In this document: piece by piece, positions 9,203 to 18,149 of the stretch | Position numbering within the stretch: the first letter of the stretch is position 1 | Layout of the letters: every line of letters begins with the position of its first letter | DNA from: Klebsiella electrica | GTDB lineage: Bacteria > Pseudomonadota > Gammaproteobacteria > Enterobacterales > Enterobacteriaceae | Direction: 5' to 3' | Assembly (NCBI RefSeq): GCF_006711645.1 | Contig: NZ_CP041247.1 | Location: forward strand, 3,968,001-4,032,000 | DNA: 64,000 nucleotides | The notes under the pieces: model-generated | Told to the model about the DNA's origin: nothing | Seen by the model: only the letters and a program-made list of their open reading frames with translations | Database searches by the model: none | Translations under genes and position numbers: made by a program

Positions 9203-11323
9203 ATGATGCCAAGGACACACCTGGGAAGCCTGTGGCTCTCCCCTCTCTCGTTATTTGTTGCCGCTACCGTTGCGGGGGCAAGCCCGACCTCCTCAGTGCA
9301 AAATACCGGCGAAGAGACGCTGGTCATTACCGCTAATCGTGCAGAATCCAGCCTCTGGGAAAGCCCGGCGACGATCCAGGTGATTGACCGGGCCACGCTG
9401 GATAAATCAACCAGCGTTTCAATCGCCGACGATCTGCAGGATATTCCCGGGGTTGAGGTGACCGACAACGCGCTGGCCGGTCGCAAGCAAATTCGTATTC
9501 GCGGCGAAGCCTCTTCCCGGGTGTTGATTTTGATCGACGGTCAGGTTGTCAGCTACCAGCGCGCCGGGCAGAACTACGGCGCCGGGCTGCTGATTGACGA
9601 ATCGGCTCTCGAGCGTATCGAGGTGGTAAAAGGCCCATACTCGGTTCTTTACGGCTCACAGGCCATTGGCGGCGTCGTCAACTTCATCACCAAAAAAGGC
9701 GGAGATAAGCCGCTCGCAGGCAGTATCAAAGCCGTCTATAACTCGGCCACCGCTGGCTGGGAAGAGTCTGCCGCCACCTGGGGCAGCATCGACAGCTTTG
9801 ACTATCGTATCAACGGCAGCTACTCCGATCAGGGCGATCGCGACACCCCTGACGGCAGGTTGCCCGATACCCACTTTCACAATAACGCTCAGGGCGTCTG
9901 GCTGGGCTACCATCTCGATCGCCATCAGTTCGGCCTGTCGCTCGATCGCTACAAAACCGCGACGCAAACCTGGCTTAGCGACGCCGATAACCAGTATGAC
10001 GAATTCAGCGTCCGCATCCCGAAACTGGAGCGCGAAAAGGTCGGGGTATTCTATGACTATGCTGCCGACGGCGATTACCTGAAAAAAATTCATTTCGACG
10101 CTTATACCCAGACCATCGAGCGTAAATTTGAAAACCGGGTCAAGACCACCCAGCCGATTCCCAGCCCGCTAATCCAGGCCCTGACGGTCAGTAATCAGAC
10201 CCATACCCAGGATAAGCAGTACACTCAGGGTGTCACGTTACAGAGCAACTTCTCGCTGCCGGCGAACAACGAGCTGGTTCTCGGCACCCAGTATCAGCAT
10301 GACAAGGTGAAGCAGGACTCCAGCAGCAGCACGCGCCAGACTGCTGCCACTGGCTTCTTCGATACCCAGACCCATACCTTGTCGCATATTGAAGCCCAGC
10401 AGAGTAACACCTCATTATTTGCGCAAAACGACTGGCATTTCGCCGACGACTGGACATGGACCGTCGGCGCGCGTCAGTACTGGCTCTCCTCGCGACTCGA
10501 TCGTAGCGACAGGATCAGACAGTCCTCCGCTGGAAAATCAGCATATGACGATGAGTTCGTCACCTCCACCAGCCTGCGCTATTCCGGTTTTAAAGATATT
10601 GAACTGCGCGCCGCCTATGCGCAGGGGTATGTCTTCCCGACGCTGACCCAGCTGTTTATGCAGACGTCTGCTGGCGGCGGCGTGACCTACGGCAACCCGA
10701 ATCTGCAAGCGGAACACTCCAGTAACTATGAGCTGGGCGCCCGGTATAAAGGGAATATGTGGCTGATAGACGGGGCGATTTACTACTCCGAAGCCAAAGA
10801 CTATATCGCCAGTCTGGCCTGCTCAGGAAACGCGATCTGTAACGGCAACAGTAGCTCCTCACGCGGTGAATATTACTACTACGACAATATTGACCGCGCC
10901 AAAACCTGGGGCATGGAGCTGACAGCGGAATACAACGGGTGGGCCGTATCCCCCTATCTGAGCGGCAATATTATTCGTCGTCAGTACCAGGGCGAGGCCC
11001 TTAAAACCTGGGATACCGGTGAACCGACGCTGACGGGACGAGCAGGCCTGAAACATACGCTGCTGCTGAATGCAGTCAACGTTTCTTCCGATCTCTTCGT
11101 TCGCGCCGCCTCCAGTGCCAAAGATAACACCGGCAGTAAGGAGATTAACTATCCGGGCTGGGCCACCCTTAACCTCGCCCTCACGACCGAGTTTGGCCCG
11201 CAGGATCAGTATCAGGTCAACCTGGCGCTCAATAACCTGACCGACAAGCGCTACCAGACCGCCCATGAAACGATTCCTGCCGCAGGTTTTAACGCCGCGG
11301 TGGGCTTCGCATGGAATTTCTGA
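9203..11323 (+). CDS. TonB-dependent outer-membrane receptor, probably for heme or hemoproteins
   Basis: The 706-aa protein has an N-terminal signal sequence (about 1-28), a TonB box (EETLVITANR), a plug domain (DDLQDIPGVEV, RIRGEASSRVLILIDG, VVKGPYSVLYGSQAIGGVVNFIT) and a 22-strand barrel ending in the terminal aromatic FAWNF. Heme receptors carry FRAP and NPNL motifs; here NPNL is intact (GNPNLQAEHSSNYELG), but the FRAP position reads VFPTLTQLF. ATG 9203 was preferred over the TTG before it because AAAGG lies 8 bases upstream. Heme is inferred from the operon, since all downstream genes are chu/hmu homologues. It looks quite unlike E. coli ChuA. Confidence 0.88.
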   Translation: MMPRTHLGSLWLSPLSLFVAATVAGASPTSSVQNTGEETLVITANRAESSLWESPATIQVIDRATLDKSTSVSIADDLQDIPGVEVTDNALAGRKQIRIRGEASSRVLILIDGQVVSYQRAGQNYGAGLLIDESALERIEVVKGPYSVLYGSQAIGGVVNFITKKGGDKPLAGSIKAVYNSATAGWEESAATWGSIDSFDYRINGSYSDQGDRDTPDGRLPDTHFHNNAQGVWLGYHLDRHQFGLSLDRYKTATQTWLSDADNQYDEFSVRIPKLEREKVGVFYDYAADGDYLKKIHFDAYTQTIERKFENRVKTTQPIPSPLIQALTVSNQTHTQDKQYTQGVTLQSNFSLPANNELVLGTQYQHDKVKQDSSSSTRQTAATGFFDTQTHTLSHIEAQQSNTSLFAQNDWHFADDWTWTVGARQYWLSSRLDRSDRIRQSSAGKSAYDDEFVTSTSLRYSGFKDIELRAAYAQGYVFPTLTQLFMQTSAGGGVTYGNPNLQAEHSSNYELGARYKGNMWLIDGAIYYSEAKDYIASLACSGNAICNGNSSSSRGEYYYYDNIDRAKTWGMELTAEYNGWAVSPYLSGNIIRRQYQGEALKTWDTGEPTLTGRAGLKHTLLLNAVNVSSDLFVRAASSAKDNTGSKEINYPGWATLNLALTTEFGPQDQYQVNLALNNLTDKRYQTAHETIPAAGFNAAVGFAWNF

Positions 11324-11325
11324 CG

Positions 11326-12147
11326 ATGAAGGGACTTATCGCAGCCTTACTGGCTCTCGCCTGCGTCTGTAGTGCACAGGCCGAACGGCTGGTCGTCGCG
11401 GGAGGTTCGCTGACCGAAATTATCTTCGCGATGGGAGCTGGCAACCGCGTGGTCGGAGTAGATGAAACCACCTCTTATCCGCCGGAAACCGCCGCGCTGG
11501 CGCATATCGGCTACTGGAAGCAGCTCAGTAGTGAAGGCATTTTGTCCCTGCGCCCGGAGCGCTTTATCACCTGGCAGGATGCCGGGCCGCAAATCGTTCT
11601 CGACCAGCTACGCGCGCAACAGGTCAACGTCGTCACTCTGCCGCGCGTACCGGCTACGGTGGAACAGATGTACGCCAATATTCGCGAGCTGGCAAAAACG
11701 CTACAGGCACAGGAACAAGGCGAAGCGCTGGTGAACCGTATCCAGCAGCGCCTGGAACGCGTCCAGCGCAGCGTGGCGGCGAGAAGCGCGCCGGTCAAAG
11801 CGCTGTTTATTCTCTCCGCTGGCAGCAGCGCGCCGCAGGTCGCCGGCAAAGGCAGCGTCGCAGACGCCATTCTGGCCCTGGCAGGTGCCCGGAATGTGGC
11901 GACGCACAGGCAGTACAAAAGCTATAGCGCGGAATCGCTGATTGCGGCCAATCCACAGGTGATTGTCGTGACTTCGCAAATGGTCGATGGCGATCTTAAT
12001 CGTCTGCGCACGATAGTTGGTCTAACCCACACCGCCGCCTGGAAAAATCAGCGCATTGTCATCGTCGATCAAGCGCTGATCCTCGGCATGGGCCCTCGCG
12101 TCGCTGACGCGGTTGAGTCCCTGCACCAGCAATTTTGGCCTCAATAG
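11326..12147 (+). CDS. hmuT: HmuT/ChuT, periplasmic heme-binding protein
   Basis: This is a 273-aa class III solute-binding protein. ATG 11326 lies two bases after the receptor stop and begins a clear signal peptide (MKGLIAALLALACVCSAQA), with cleavage before ERLVVAGGS. The family's N-lobe pattern follows (GGSLTEIIFAMGAGNRVVGVDETT) together with the lobe-bridging helix (TVEQMYANIRELAKTL). It should hand heme from the receptor to HmuUV. The longer frame from 11311 would add five residues within the receptor gene. Position and order match chuT of pathogenic E. coli. Confidence 0.9.
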   Translation: MKGLIAALLALACVCSAQAERLVVAGGSLTEIIFAMGAGNRVVGVDETTSYPPETAALAHIGYWKQLSSEGILSLRPERFITWQDAGPQIVLDQLRAQQVNVVTLPRVPATVEQMYANIRELAKTLQAQEQGEALVNRIQQRLERVQRSVAARSAPVKALFILSAGSSAPQVAGKGSVADAILALAGARNVATHRQYKSYSAESLIAANPQVIVVTSQMVDGDLNRLRTIVGLTHTAAWKNQRIVIVDQALILGMGPRVADAVESLHQQFWPQ

Positions 12148-12166
12148 ATGGATTTAATATAGACGT

Positions 12167-13501
12167 ATGAATACTCACAACGCGCTGGATCTCACCCCGC
12201 ATTTTGCGCTGGAGGGCAACCAGCCATTTAAAGATCGTCGCGCCACCATGCCGTGGCGTGGCGTGATCCCCATAGCAAAAGAGCTGCTGTCGCAAACCTG
12301 GCAAGAGGTCATCAGCCAGAGCGTGCCCCATCGTAAAAGACTGGTGTACTTACACATTCCCTTTTGCGCCACCCACTGTACGTTCTGCGGTTTTTATCAA
12401 AACCGTTTTGCGGAGGATCATTGCGCCCGCTATACCGATGCTCTGCTGCGGGAAATCGCCATGGAAGCCGACAGCGCGCTGCATCAGTCGGCCCCCATCC
12501 ATGCGGTTTACTTCGGCGGCGGTACGCCGTCTGCGCTGTCGGCGCGGGATCTGGCGAGAATCGTCACCGCGCTACGTGAACAGCTGCCGCTGGCACCGGA
12601 TTGTGAAATCACGATTGAAGGCCGGGTGCTTAACTTTGACGCGAACCGGATTGACGCCTGTCTGGATGCCGGCGCCAATCGTTTTTCCATCGGCATTCAG
12701 TCCTTCAACAGCAAGATCCGTAAGAAGATGGCCCGCACCTCCGACGGCCCTACGGCGGTAGACTTTATGCAGAGACTGCTGAAACGCGATCGCGCCGCCG
12801 TGGTGTGCGATCTGCTATTCGGCCTGCCCGGCCAGAATGCGGCACTGTGGGGAGAAGATCTGGCGATCGCCAGCGATATTGGTCTCGACGGCGTCGATCT
12901 CTATGCCCTCAATGTGATCCCTCATACGCCGCTGGGAAAAGCCGTGGAAAACGGCCGAACCGTGGTCCCTTCTCCGACCGAGCGGCGCGACCTTTATCTT
13001 CAGGGCTGTGATTTCATGGACGATGCAGGCTGGCGCTGCATCAGCAATAGCCACTGGGCGCGCACCACGCGCGAACGCAACCTTTACAACCTGTTGATTA
13101 AACAGGGTGCCGACTGTCTGGCATTTGGCTCCGGCGCGGGCGGTTCGGCCAACGGCTACTCGTGGATGGTCGAACGTAATCTCGCGGCCTGGCATGAATC
13201 CATCGCCGCCGGGAAAAAACCGCTGATGATGATGCGGACCGCCGAGCGCAGTTACCCGTGGCGTCACACCCTACAGGCGGGCATTGAAACGGCGCGCATC
13301 CCATTGGCTGAACTGACGCCCCATGCCGAAAAGTTAGCCCCTTTACTGAGCCAATGGCACCGAGCGGGACTCACCCGCGACGCCTCTACCTGCCTACGTC
13401 TGACCAACGAGGGTCGTTTCTGGGCAAGCAATATTTTGCAGTCTCTTGATGAACTGATTCAGGAACTTAATGCGCCGCGTATTGCGGTCGGGAAACCCTA
13501 A
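12167..13501 (+). CDS. hutW: HutW/ChuW, radical SAM anaerobic heme-degrading enzyme
   Basis: The 444-aa HemN-like radical SAM protein has the cluster motif CATHCTFC (Cys67, Cys71, Cys74) and the SAM-binding GGGTP near residue 116. In E. coli O157:H7, ChuW is a radical SAM methyltransferase that opens heme without oxygen to give anaerobilin. The surrounding TWXYUV gene order is the same here, which separates it from the coproporphyrinogen oxidase HemN. Starts at ATG 12167, 19 bases after hmuT, with only a weak ribosome binding site. Confidence 0.92.
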   Translation: MNTHNALDLTPHFALEGNQPFKDRRATMPWRGVIPIAKELLSQTWQEVISQSVPHRKRLVYLHIPFCATHCTFCGFYQNRFAEDHCARYTDALLREIAMEADSALHQSAPIHAVYFGGGTPSALSARDLARIVTALREQLPLAPDCEITIEGRVLNFDANRIDACLDAGANRFSIGIQSFNSKIRKKMARTSDGPTAVDFMQRLLKRDRAAVVCDLLFGLPGQNAALWGEDLAIASDIGLDGVDLYALNVIPHTPLGKAVENGRTVVPSPTERRDLYLQGCDFMDDAGWRCISNSHWARTTRERNLYNLLIKQGADCLAFGSGAGGSANGYSWMVERNLAAWHESIAAGKKPLMMMRTAERSYPWRHTLQAGIETARIPLAELTPHAEKLAPLLSQWHRAGLTRDASTCLRLTNEGRFWASNILQSLDELIQELNAPRIAVGKP

Positions 13502-13513
13502 CAGGAGTAATTT

Positions 13514-14008
13514 ATGAGCCATGTTTCTTTGCAGGATTTTTTAAAGACCGAGCCGGACGGCACGCTGGAAGCGATCGCCGAGCGGTACAATATCCCCCTT
13601 CTGGAGGTGGTGCGAAACCTGCCTTCTCCGACGCTGGTCTCCGGCGACCGGTTTGACACCGTCTGGGAAACCGTCTGCGAATGGGGCAAAGTCACCACCC
13701 TGGTCCATACTGCGGATGTCATCCTTGAGTTTACCGGCGAGCTACCTTCCGGCTTCCACCGCCACGGCTACTTCAATCTGCGCGGTAAAAAGGGCATGAC
13801 GGGGCACATCAAGGCAGAAAACTGCACGCATATCGCCTTGATCGAACGTCAATTTATGGCAATGGATACCGCCTCCATCCTTTTCTTTAACAAGGCAGGC
13901 AGCGCCATGCTCAAAATCTTCCTTGGTCGCGATGAGCACCGCCAGCTACTGAGCGAACAGGTCAACGCTTTCCATACCCTGGCCGCCGCTCTAAAGGAGC
14001 ATGCCTGA
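13514..14008 (+). CDS. hutX: HutX/ChuX, cytoplasmic heme-trafficking protein
   Basis: This 164-aa protein is of the ChuX/HutX family, which binds heme and passes it on within the cytoplasm. A small helical N-terminal part (SLQDFLKTEPDGTLEAIAERYN) precedes the beta-rich heme-binding domain with GFHRHGYFNLRGKKGMTGHI. CAGGAG lies a few bases before the ATG. Its stop overlaps the chuY start (TGATG). It follows hutW directly, as in the E. coli chu operon. Confidence 0.92.
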   Translation: MSHVSLQDFLKTEPDGTLEAIAERYNIPLLEVVRNLPSPTLVSGDRFDTVWETVCEWGKVTTLVHTADVILEFTGELPSGFHRHGYFNLRGKKGMTGHIKAENCTHIALIERQFMAMDTASILFFNKAGSAMLKIFLGRDEHRQLLSEQVNAFHTLAAALKEHA

Positions 14009-14631
14009 TGACGCCATGGTTGCTCTTCGGTCCCGGCGGCAGCGGCGTCGGGGCCCACACGCTAGAGCGCGCGCTGGCCGAACGCCGCCCGGTCATTGCC
14101 GTGATACGCAACCCTCAAGCCGCCACTGAGCGACAACAACAAGGCGTACAGGTTTTCAACGGCGATGCCTGCGATGCGAGCATCGTGGCCAGCGCCTGTC
14201 GGGCCGCCGGGCCGGATGCCCTCATCATCTCATCAATAGGCGGATCGCAGGATTACCTGGCGCACCGTACCGTTATCGATGAAGCCGAAAAAGCAGGCAT
14301 CCGGCGGATGATTCTGGTGACCTCGCTGGGCTGCGGCGACGGCTGGCCCTTTCTCTCAGCACGTGCGAAGGCCGCTTTTGGCCAGGCCGTGCGCGAAAAA
14401 ACGTTGGCGGAAAACTGGCTGCAAACCAGCACACTGGATTACGCCATTCTTCGCCCCGGCGGGCTGCTCAATGGTGAAGCGACCGGTAAAGCGCTCAGGA
14501 TACAGAATCGGGAGTGCCACGGCTTCGTGCGCCGCGCGGATGTCGCCACCCACATTGCTGAACTGGCCGCGGCGCCAGCACTCAACAACCAGATCTACAG
14601 CCTGGTTGAACCTGAACTGAAACCGGCGTAA
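14008..14631 (+). CDS. chuY: ChuY-like NAD(P)-binding protein, probable anaerobilin reductase
   Basis: The 207-aa atypical SDR/NmrA-like protein has an N-terminal dinucleotide-binding glycine motif GPGGSGVGAHTLERAL (about residues 8-23), then a Rossmann fold with ILVTSLGCGD and a RPGGLLNGEATG loop. Its length matches ChuY of E. coli O157:H7, which reduces anaerobilin with NADPH. Overlap with hutX and position between hutX and hmuU support the assignment. The substrate is inferred from the family and locus. Confidence 0.87.
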   Translation: MTPWLLFGPGGSGVGAHTLERALAERRPVIAVIRNPQAATERQQQGVQVFNGDACDASIVASACRAAGPDALIISSIGGSQDYLAHRTVIDEAEKAGIRRMILVTSLGCGDGWPFLSARAKAAFGQAVREKTLAENWLQTSTLDYAILRPGGLLNGEATGKALRIQNRECHGFVRRADVATHIAELAAAPALNNQIYSLVEPELKPA

Positions 14632-14670
14632 TCCCCTCACGGCGCGGAACATCCGTGCCGTAAAGACGTA

Positions 14671-15675
14671 ATGGAGTTTCGCGTGCTCAAGGATTCACTC
14701 TCTTCCGTCAGCGTACTGGCGGGTCTTTCACTGCTCCTGATCGCGCTAGTGCTGCTCGGCGCCAGCCAGGGGGCGCTGCACATCAGTTTCAGCGTCCTTC
14801 TCACTGAGGAGTATCGTGCTATCTGGCTGAACATTCGCCTGCCGCGGGTTCTGCTGGCGGTACTGGTCGGCGGCGCGCTAGCCACGGCGGGAGTCATTAT
14901 GCAAGGCCTCTTTCGTAACCCGATGGCCGATCCCGGCCTGCCTGGCGTCAGCAGCGGCTCTGCGCTGATGGTCGGGGTGGCGATTGTACTGCCGTTTTCG
15001 TTTCCCGTGATTCTGGCGCTATATGAGCAGATGATTTTTGCCGTGGCGGGCAGCATGGTGGTCTGTACGGTAATCTTCCTGATCGGCCAGCGCCACAGCC
15101 ACGGCGGCATGATGCCGCTATTGTTAGCCGGCATCGCCATCAACGCCCTGTGCGGCGCGGCGATCGGCGTGCTGAGCTATATCGGCGATGACCAACAGCT
15201 TCGCCAGCTCACCTTATGGTTGATGGGCAATCTTGGCCATGCCCAATGGCCTACGCTGCTGGTAGCCGGTTCATTTGTCCTGCCAGCGATTGCCGCAACG
15301 ATCTGCCTCGCCGGAACGCTGAACCTGCTGCAGCTTGGCGATGAAGAAGCGCACTACCTCGGCGTCAACGTCAAATGCAAACGCCAGCAGCTACTGTTGC
15401 TCAGCTCGCTGCTGGTCGGTGCCGCCGTATCGGTAAGCGGCGCGATCGGCTTTATCGGGCTGGTAATCCCGCATCTGATTCGCATGACCACAGGGGCAGA
15501 TCATCGCTGGCTGATCCCCTGTGCTACTCTGGCTGGCGCCTGTTTACTCCTGCTGGCCGACACCCTGGCTCGCACCCTGGTACAGCCTGCGGAAATGCCC
15601 GTCGGCTTGTTGACCAGTCTGATCGGCGGCCCCTATTTTCTGTGGTTGATACTACGCAGCCGGAGGCCGTCATGA
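14671..15675 (+). CDS. hmuU: HmuU/ChuU, heme ABC transporter permease
   Basis: This is a 334-aa FecCD/BtuC-family permease with about ten hydrophobic helices. Family segments include [43 protein letters not shown] and, near the end, [15 protein letters not shown], the coupling region for the ATPase. It is translationally coupled to hmuV through ATGA. ATG 14671 was taken; a GTG four codons later is an alternative. It should move heme delivered by HmuT into the cytoplasm. Confidence 0.93.
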   Translation: MEFRVLKDSLSSVSVLAGLSLLLIALVLLGASQGALHISFSVLLTEEYRAIWLNIRLPRVLLAVLVGGALATAGVIMQGLFRNPMADPGLPGVSSGSALMVGVAIVLPFSFPVILALYEQMIFAVAGSMVVCTVIFLIGQRHSHGGMMPLLLAGIAINALCGAAIGVLSYIGDDQQLRQLTLWLMGNLGHAQWPTLLVAGSFVLPAIAATICLAGTLNLLQLGDEEAHYLGVNVKCKRQQLLLLSSLLVGAAVSVSGAIGFIGLVIPHLIRMTTGADHRWLIPCATLAGACLLLLADTLARTLVQPAEMPVGLLTSLIGGPYFLWLILRSRRPS

Positions 15676-16442
15676 TCGAGACGCAAAATCTGGTTTATAT
15701 CGCCGGGGGCCGGCGCCTGACTGACGATGTCTCCCTGACCTTAACGGGTGGAGAGATCGTCGCCATTCTCGGGCCGAACGGCGCTGGAAAATCCACGCTG
15801 CTGCGCCAGTTAACGGGCTATCTGAAACCGCACAGCGGGCGCTGCGCGCTGCTGGGTAAACCGTTGGCAGAATGGTCGATAAGCGAACTGGCAAAGCGCC
15901 GCGCGGTGATGCGTCAGAATAGCCAGATGGCGTTTCCTTTTCGCGTGCAGGAAGTGATCCGCATGGGCAGACATCCCTATGGCACACATCATTCCGCTGA
16001 TGAAACGGAGTACATCATGGCGTTGTGCGACTGCCGCGAGCTGGCCTCCCGCGACTACCGGCGGCTCTCCGGCGGCGAACAGCAGCGGGTACAGCTGGCG
16101 CGTCTGCTGGTACAGCTCTGGGAGCCCGTTCCCTCCCCCAAATGGCTGTTTCTCGATGAACCGACCTCCGCGCTGGATATTCACCACCAGCAGCACCTTT
16201 TTCGCCTGCTGCGTCAACTGGTACGCGAACGGCGGTTCAACGTCTGCTGCGTGCTCCACGATCTCAATCTTGCCGCGCGCTACGCCGATCGTGTCGTGCT
16301 GATGGAAAAAGGCAGGGTTGTTGATAATGGTCAGCCGCAGGCGGTATTGAAACAGCGGGCGCTGAACGCACTCTACGGCGCTGACATCACGGTGTTAAAC
16401 GATCCATCGAACCACTCACCGCTGATCGTCCTCGATCGGTAA
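15672..16442 (+). CDS. hmuV: HmuV/ChuV, heme ABC transporter ATPase
   Basis: This 256-aa ABC ATPase has Walker A GPNGAGKS at 34-41, signature LSGGEQ at 132-137 and Walker B LFLDEP at 159-164, followed by [16 protein letters not shown] placed the start at ATG 15672, overlapping the hmuU stop. The open frame extends upstream to 15375, but those residues lie inside hmuU and are not family sequence. It is the last gene of the heme operon, followed by a possible terminator at 16450. Confidence 0.94.
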   Translation: MIETQNLVYIAGGRRLTDDVSLTLTGGEIVAILGPNGAGKSTLLRQLTGYLKPHSGRCALLGKPLAEWSISELAKRRAVMRQNSQMAFPFRVQEVIRMGRHPYGTHHSADETEYIMALCDCRELASRDYRRLSGGEQQRVQLARLLVQLWEPVPSPKWLFLDEPTSALDIHHQQHLFRLLRQLVRERRFNVCCVLHDLNLAARYADRVVLMEKGRVVDNGQPQAVLKQRALNALYGADITVLNDPSNHSPLIVLDR

Positions 16443-16449
16443 AGCTTGT

Positions 16450-16476
16450 GGGGCATCGATTCCGGTGCTCCATTTT
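16450..16476 (+). terminator. Possible terminator after the heme operon
   Basis: GGGGCATCG at 16450-16458 and CGGTGCTCC at 16463-16471 pair over nine positions (two as G-U), with a 4-base loop, then ATTTTCTG. The U-tract is short, so it would be a moderate terminator at best. It is the only such structure between hmuV and the next gene. Confidence 0.45.
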
Positions 16477-16537
16477 CTGTAACAATTGCCTGTTATAAGT
16501 GATCGCTTTCGCAATCCTGACTCTTTCATCTTTCAAT

Positions 16538-16551
16538 TCTACGCGGGTAGA
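16538..16551. promoter_or_regulatory. Palindromic operator copy 1 before the MFS gene
   Basis: TCTACGCGGGTAGA is an interrupted palindrome (TCTAC, 4 bases, GTAGA). The identical 14-mer recurs 42 bp downstream, which is four helical turns. Half-site symmetry and the LacI-family gene two genes away suggest it binds that regulator. No further copy was noticed in the cassette. Confidence 0.6.
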
Positions 16552-16579
16552 TCTATTAATTTACCGAAAAAATATAATA

Positions 16580-16593
16580 TCTACGCGGGTAGA
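16580..16593. promoter_or_regulatory. Palindromic operator copy 2 before the MFS gene
   Basis: This is an exact second copy of TCTACGCGGGTAGA, 56 bases before the transporter ATG. It directly follows an AT-rich stretch (AAAAAATATAATA) holding a TATAAT at 16573-16578, which looks like a -10 element. A bound repressor would cover the transcription start. The two copies on the same helical face would allow cooperative binding. Confidence 0.6.
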
Positions 16594-16648
16594 ACATAAA
16601 GCGTTAAAACCTGCGACTTTTGTCGACAGCTTACTTCAAGGAGTTGTT

Positions 16649-18043
16649 ATGAACACGCATTCATCCTCTGTTCCCCTGACTGACGGCCAGCAGGCTGCCC
16701 AGGAGCGCATGGAAACACCCGAAGGGCGCCGCGAATTCTGGCGAGCGACGTTTTCCTGCTGGTTAGGCACCACGATGGAATATGCCGATTTTGCCCTCTA
16801 CGGGCTTGCCGCCGGCATTATCTTTGGCGATGTCTTTTTTCCGCAGGCTACCCCTGTCATGGCGCTTCTCTCCAGCTTTGCCGCCTATTCCGTTGGTTTT
16901 ATTGCGCGCCCCATCGGCGCGCTGTTGTTTGGCTGGATAGGCGACCGGCACGGGCGGAAAATTGTCATGGTGATCACCATCGGCCTGATGGGATTCTCAA
17001 CCATGCTAATCGGCTTAATTCCCAGCTACGCCCAGATTGGCGTATGGGCGCCGGTGTGCCTGGTTATTCTGCGATTCTCTCAAGGGCTGGGGGCCGGAGC
17101 AGAACTCTCAGGCGGCACCGTGATGCTCGGAGAATACGCCCCCGTGAAGCGCCGCGGGCTGGTCTCTTCCATTATCGCTCTCGGCTCCAACAGCGGCACT
17201 TTACTCGCCTCTCTGGTGTGGCTCGTCGTCTTACAAATGGACAAAGATGCGTTGCTCAGTTGGGGATGGCGCATCCCTTTCCTCAGCAGCATTCTCATCG
17301 CCGCGACGGCGCTGTTCATTCGCCGCCATATCCGTGAAACGCCGGTCTTTGAACGGCAAAAAGCGCTGCTCAAGGCCGAACGTGAAAAATCGCTGCGCCG
17401 CGGCCAGGTAATGAAACAACACGACACCCGTAGCTTCTGGCGACGCACCCGTGCGTTCTGGACGATGGTCGGCTTACGCATCGGCGAAAATGGCCCTTCC
17501 TACCTCGCCCAGGGCTTTATCATTGGCTATGTCGCCAAGGTTCTGATGGTTGATAAATCGGTCCCGACGGTGGCGGTGTTTATCGCCTCGATTCTGGGAT
17601 TCGCCATTATTCCGCTGGCGGGCTGGCTTTCCGATCGCTTCGGTCGACGCATCATCTATCGTTGGTTCTGCCTGTTACTGATCCTGTACGCATTTCCGGC
17701 TTTTATGCTGCTCGACTCCCGTGAGCCGTGGATTGTTATCCCCACCATTATTACCGGCATGGGGCTCGCTTCGCTGGGTATTTTCGGTGTCCAGGCGGCC
17801 TGGGGCGTTGAGCTGTTTGGCGTGACTAACCGCTATACCAAAATGGCCTTCGCCAAAGAGCTGGGCTCGATTATGTCGGGCGGTACCGCGCCGTTGGTGG
17901 CCTCGGCGCTGCTCTCGTTCTACGGGCACTGGTGGCCTATCGCCGTCTATTTCTCGCTGATGGCCGCCATCGGTCTGGTGACCACCTTTTTCGCTCCGGA
18001 GACGCGCGGGCGCGATCTCAATTTACCTGAGGACGCGATTTGA
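16649..18043 (+). CDS. MFS transporter of the metabolite:H+ symporter type
   Basis: The 464-aa protein has twelve predicted membrane helices. It carries the MHS/ShiA/ProP-like signature of the major facilitator superfamily: GDRHGRKIVM between helices 2 and 3, RFSQGLGAGAELSGGTVMLGEYAP in the first half, and SDRFGRRIIYR in the second. ATG 16649 follows AAGGAG; the longer frame from 16499 runs through the operators and is not conserved-looking. It forms a cassette with the LacI regulator and nucleoside hydrolase downstream, so a nucleoside or related metabolite is a possible substrate, but the sequence does not show this. Confidence 0.85.
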   Translation: MNTHSSSVPLTDGQQAAQERMETPEGRREFWRATFSCWLGTTMEYADFALYGLAAGIIFGDVFFPQATPVMALLSSFAAYSVGFIARPIGALLFGWIGDRHGRKIVMVITIGLMGFSTMLIGLIPSYAQIGVWAPVCLVILRFSQGLGAGAELSGGTVMLGEYAPVKRRGLVSSIIALGSNSGTLLASLVWLVVLQMDKDALLSWGWRIPFLSSILIAATALFIRRHIRETPVFERQKALLKAEREKSLRRGQVMKQHDTRSFWRRTRAFWTMVGLRIGENGPSYLAQGFIIGYVAKVLMVDKSVPTVAVFIASILGFAIIPLAGWLSDRFGRRIIYRWFCLLLILYAFPAFMLLDSREPWIVIPTIITGMGLASLGIFGVQAAWGVELFGVTNRYTKMAFAKELGSIMSGGTAPLVASALLSFYGHWWPIAVYFSLMAAIGLVTTFFAPETRGRDLNLPEDAI

Positions 18044-18149
18044 GTACGGAGAACGGCGAGTGCGCGTGCGTTACCAAAGATTTTTGGCTGACAACACCTT
18101 ATGCTGTGCGGAAAAGAGAATGCTCTGAACTCAACCAGGTAGGTGCCCC

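Noticed and set aside
12167..13501. Reading hutW as HemN (coproporphyrinogen dehydrogenase)
   Set aside because: The radical SAM motif is shared, but the gene lies in a chuTWXYUV-type heme operon and has the HutW/ChuW-type N-terminus, so the anaerobic heme-degrading role fits better.
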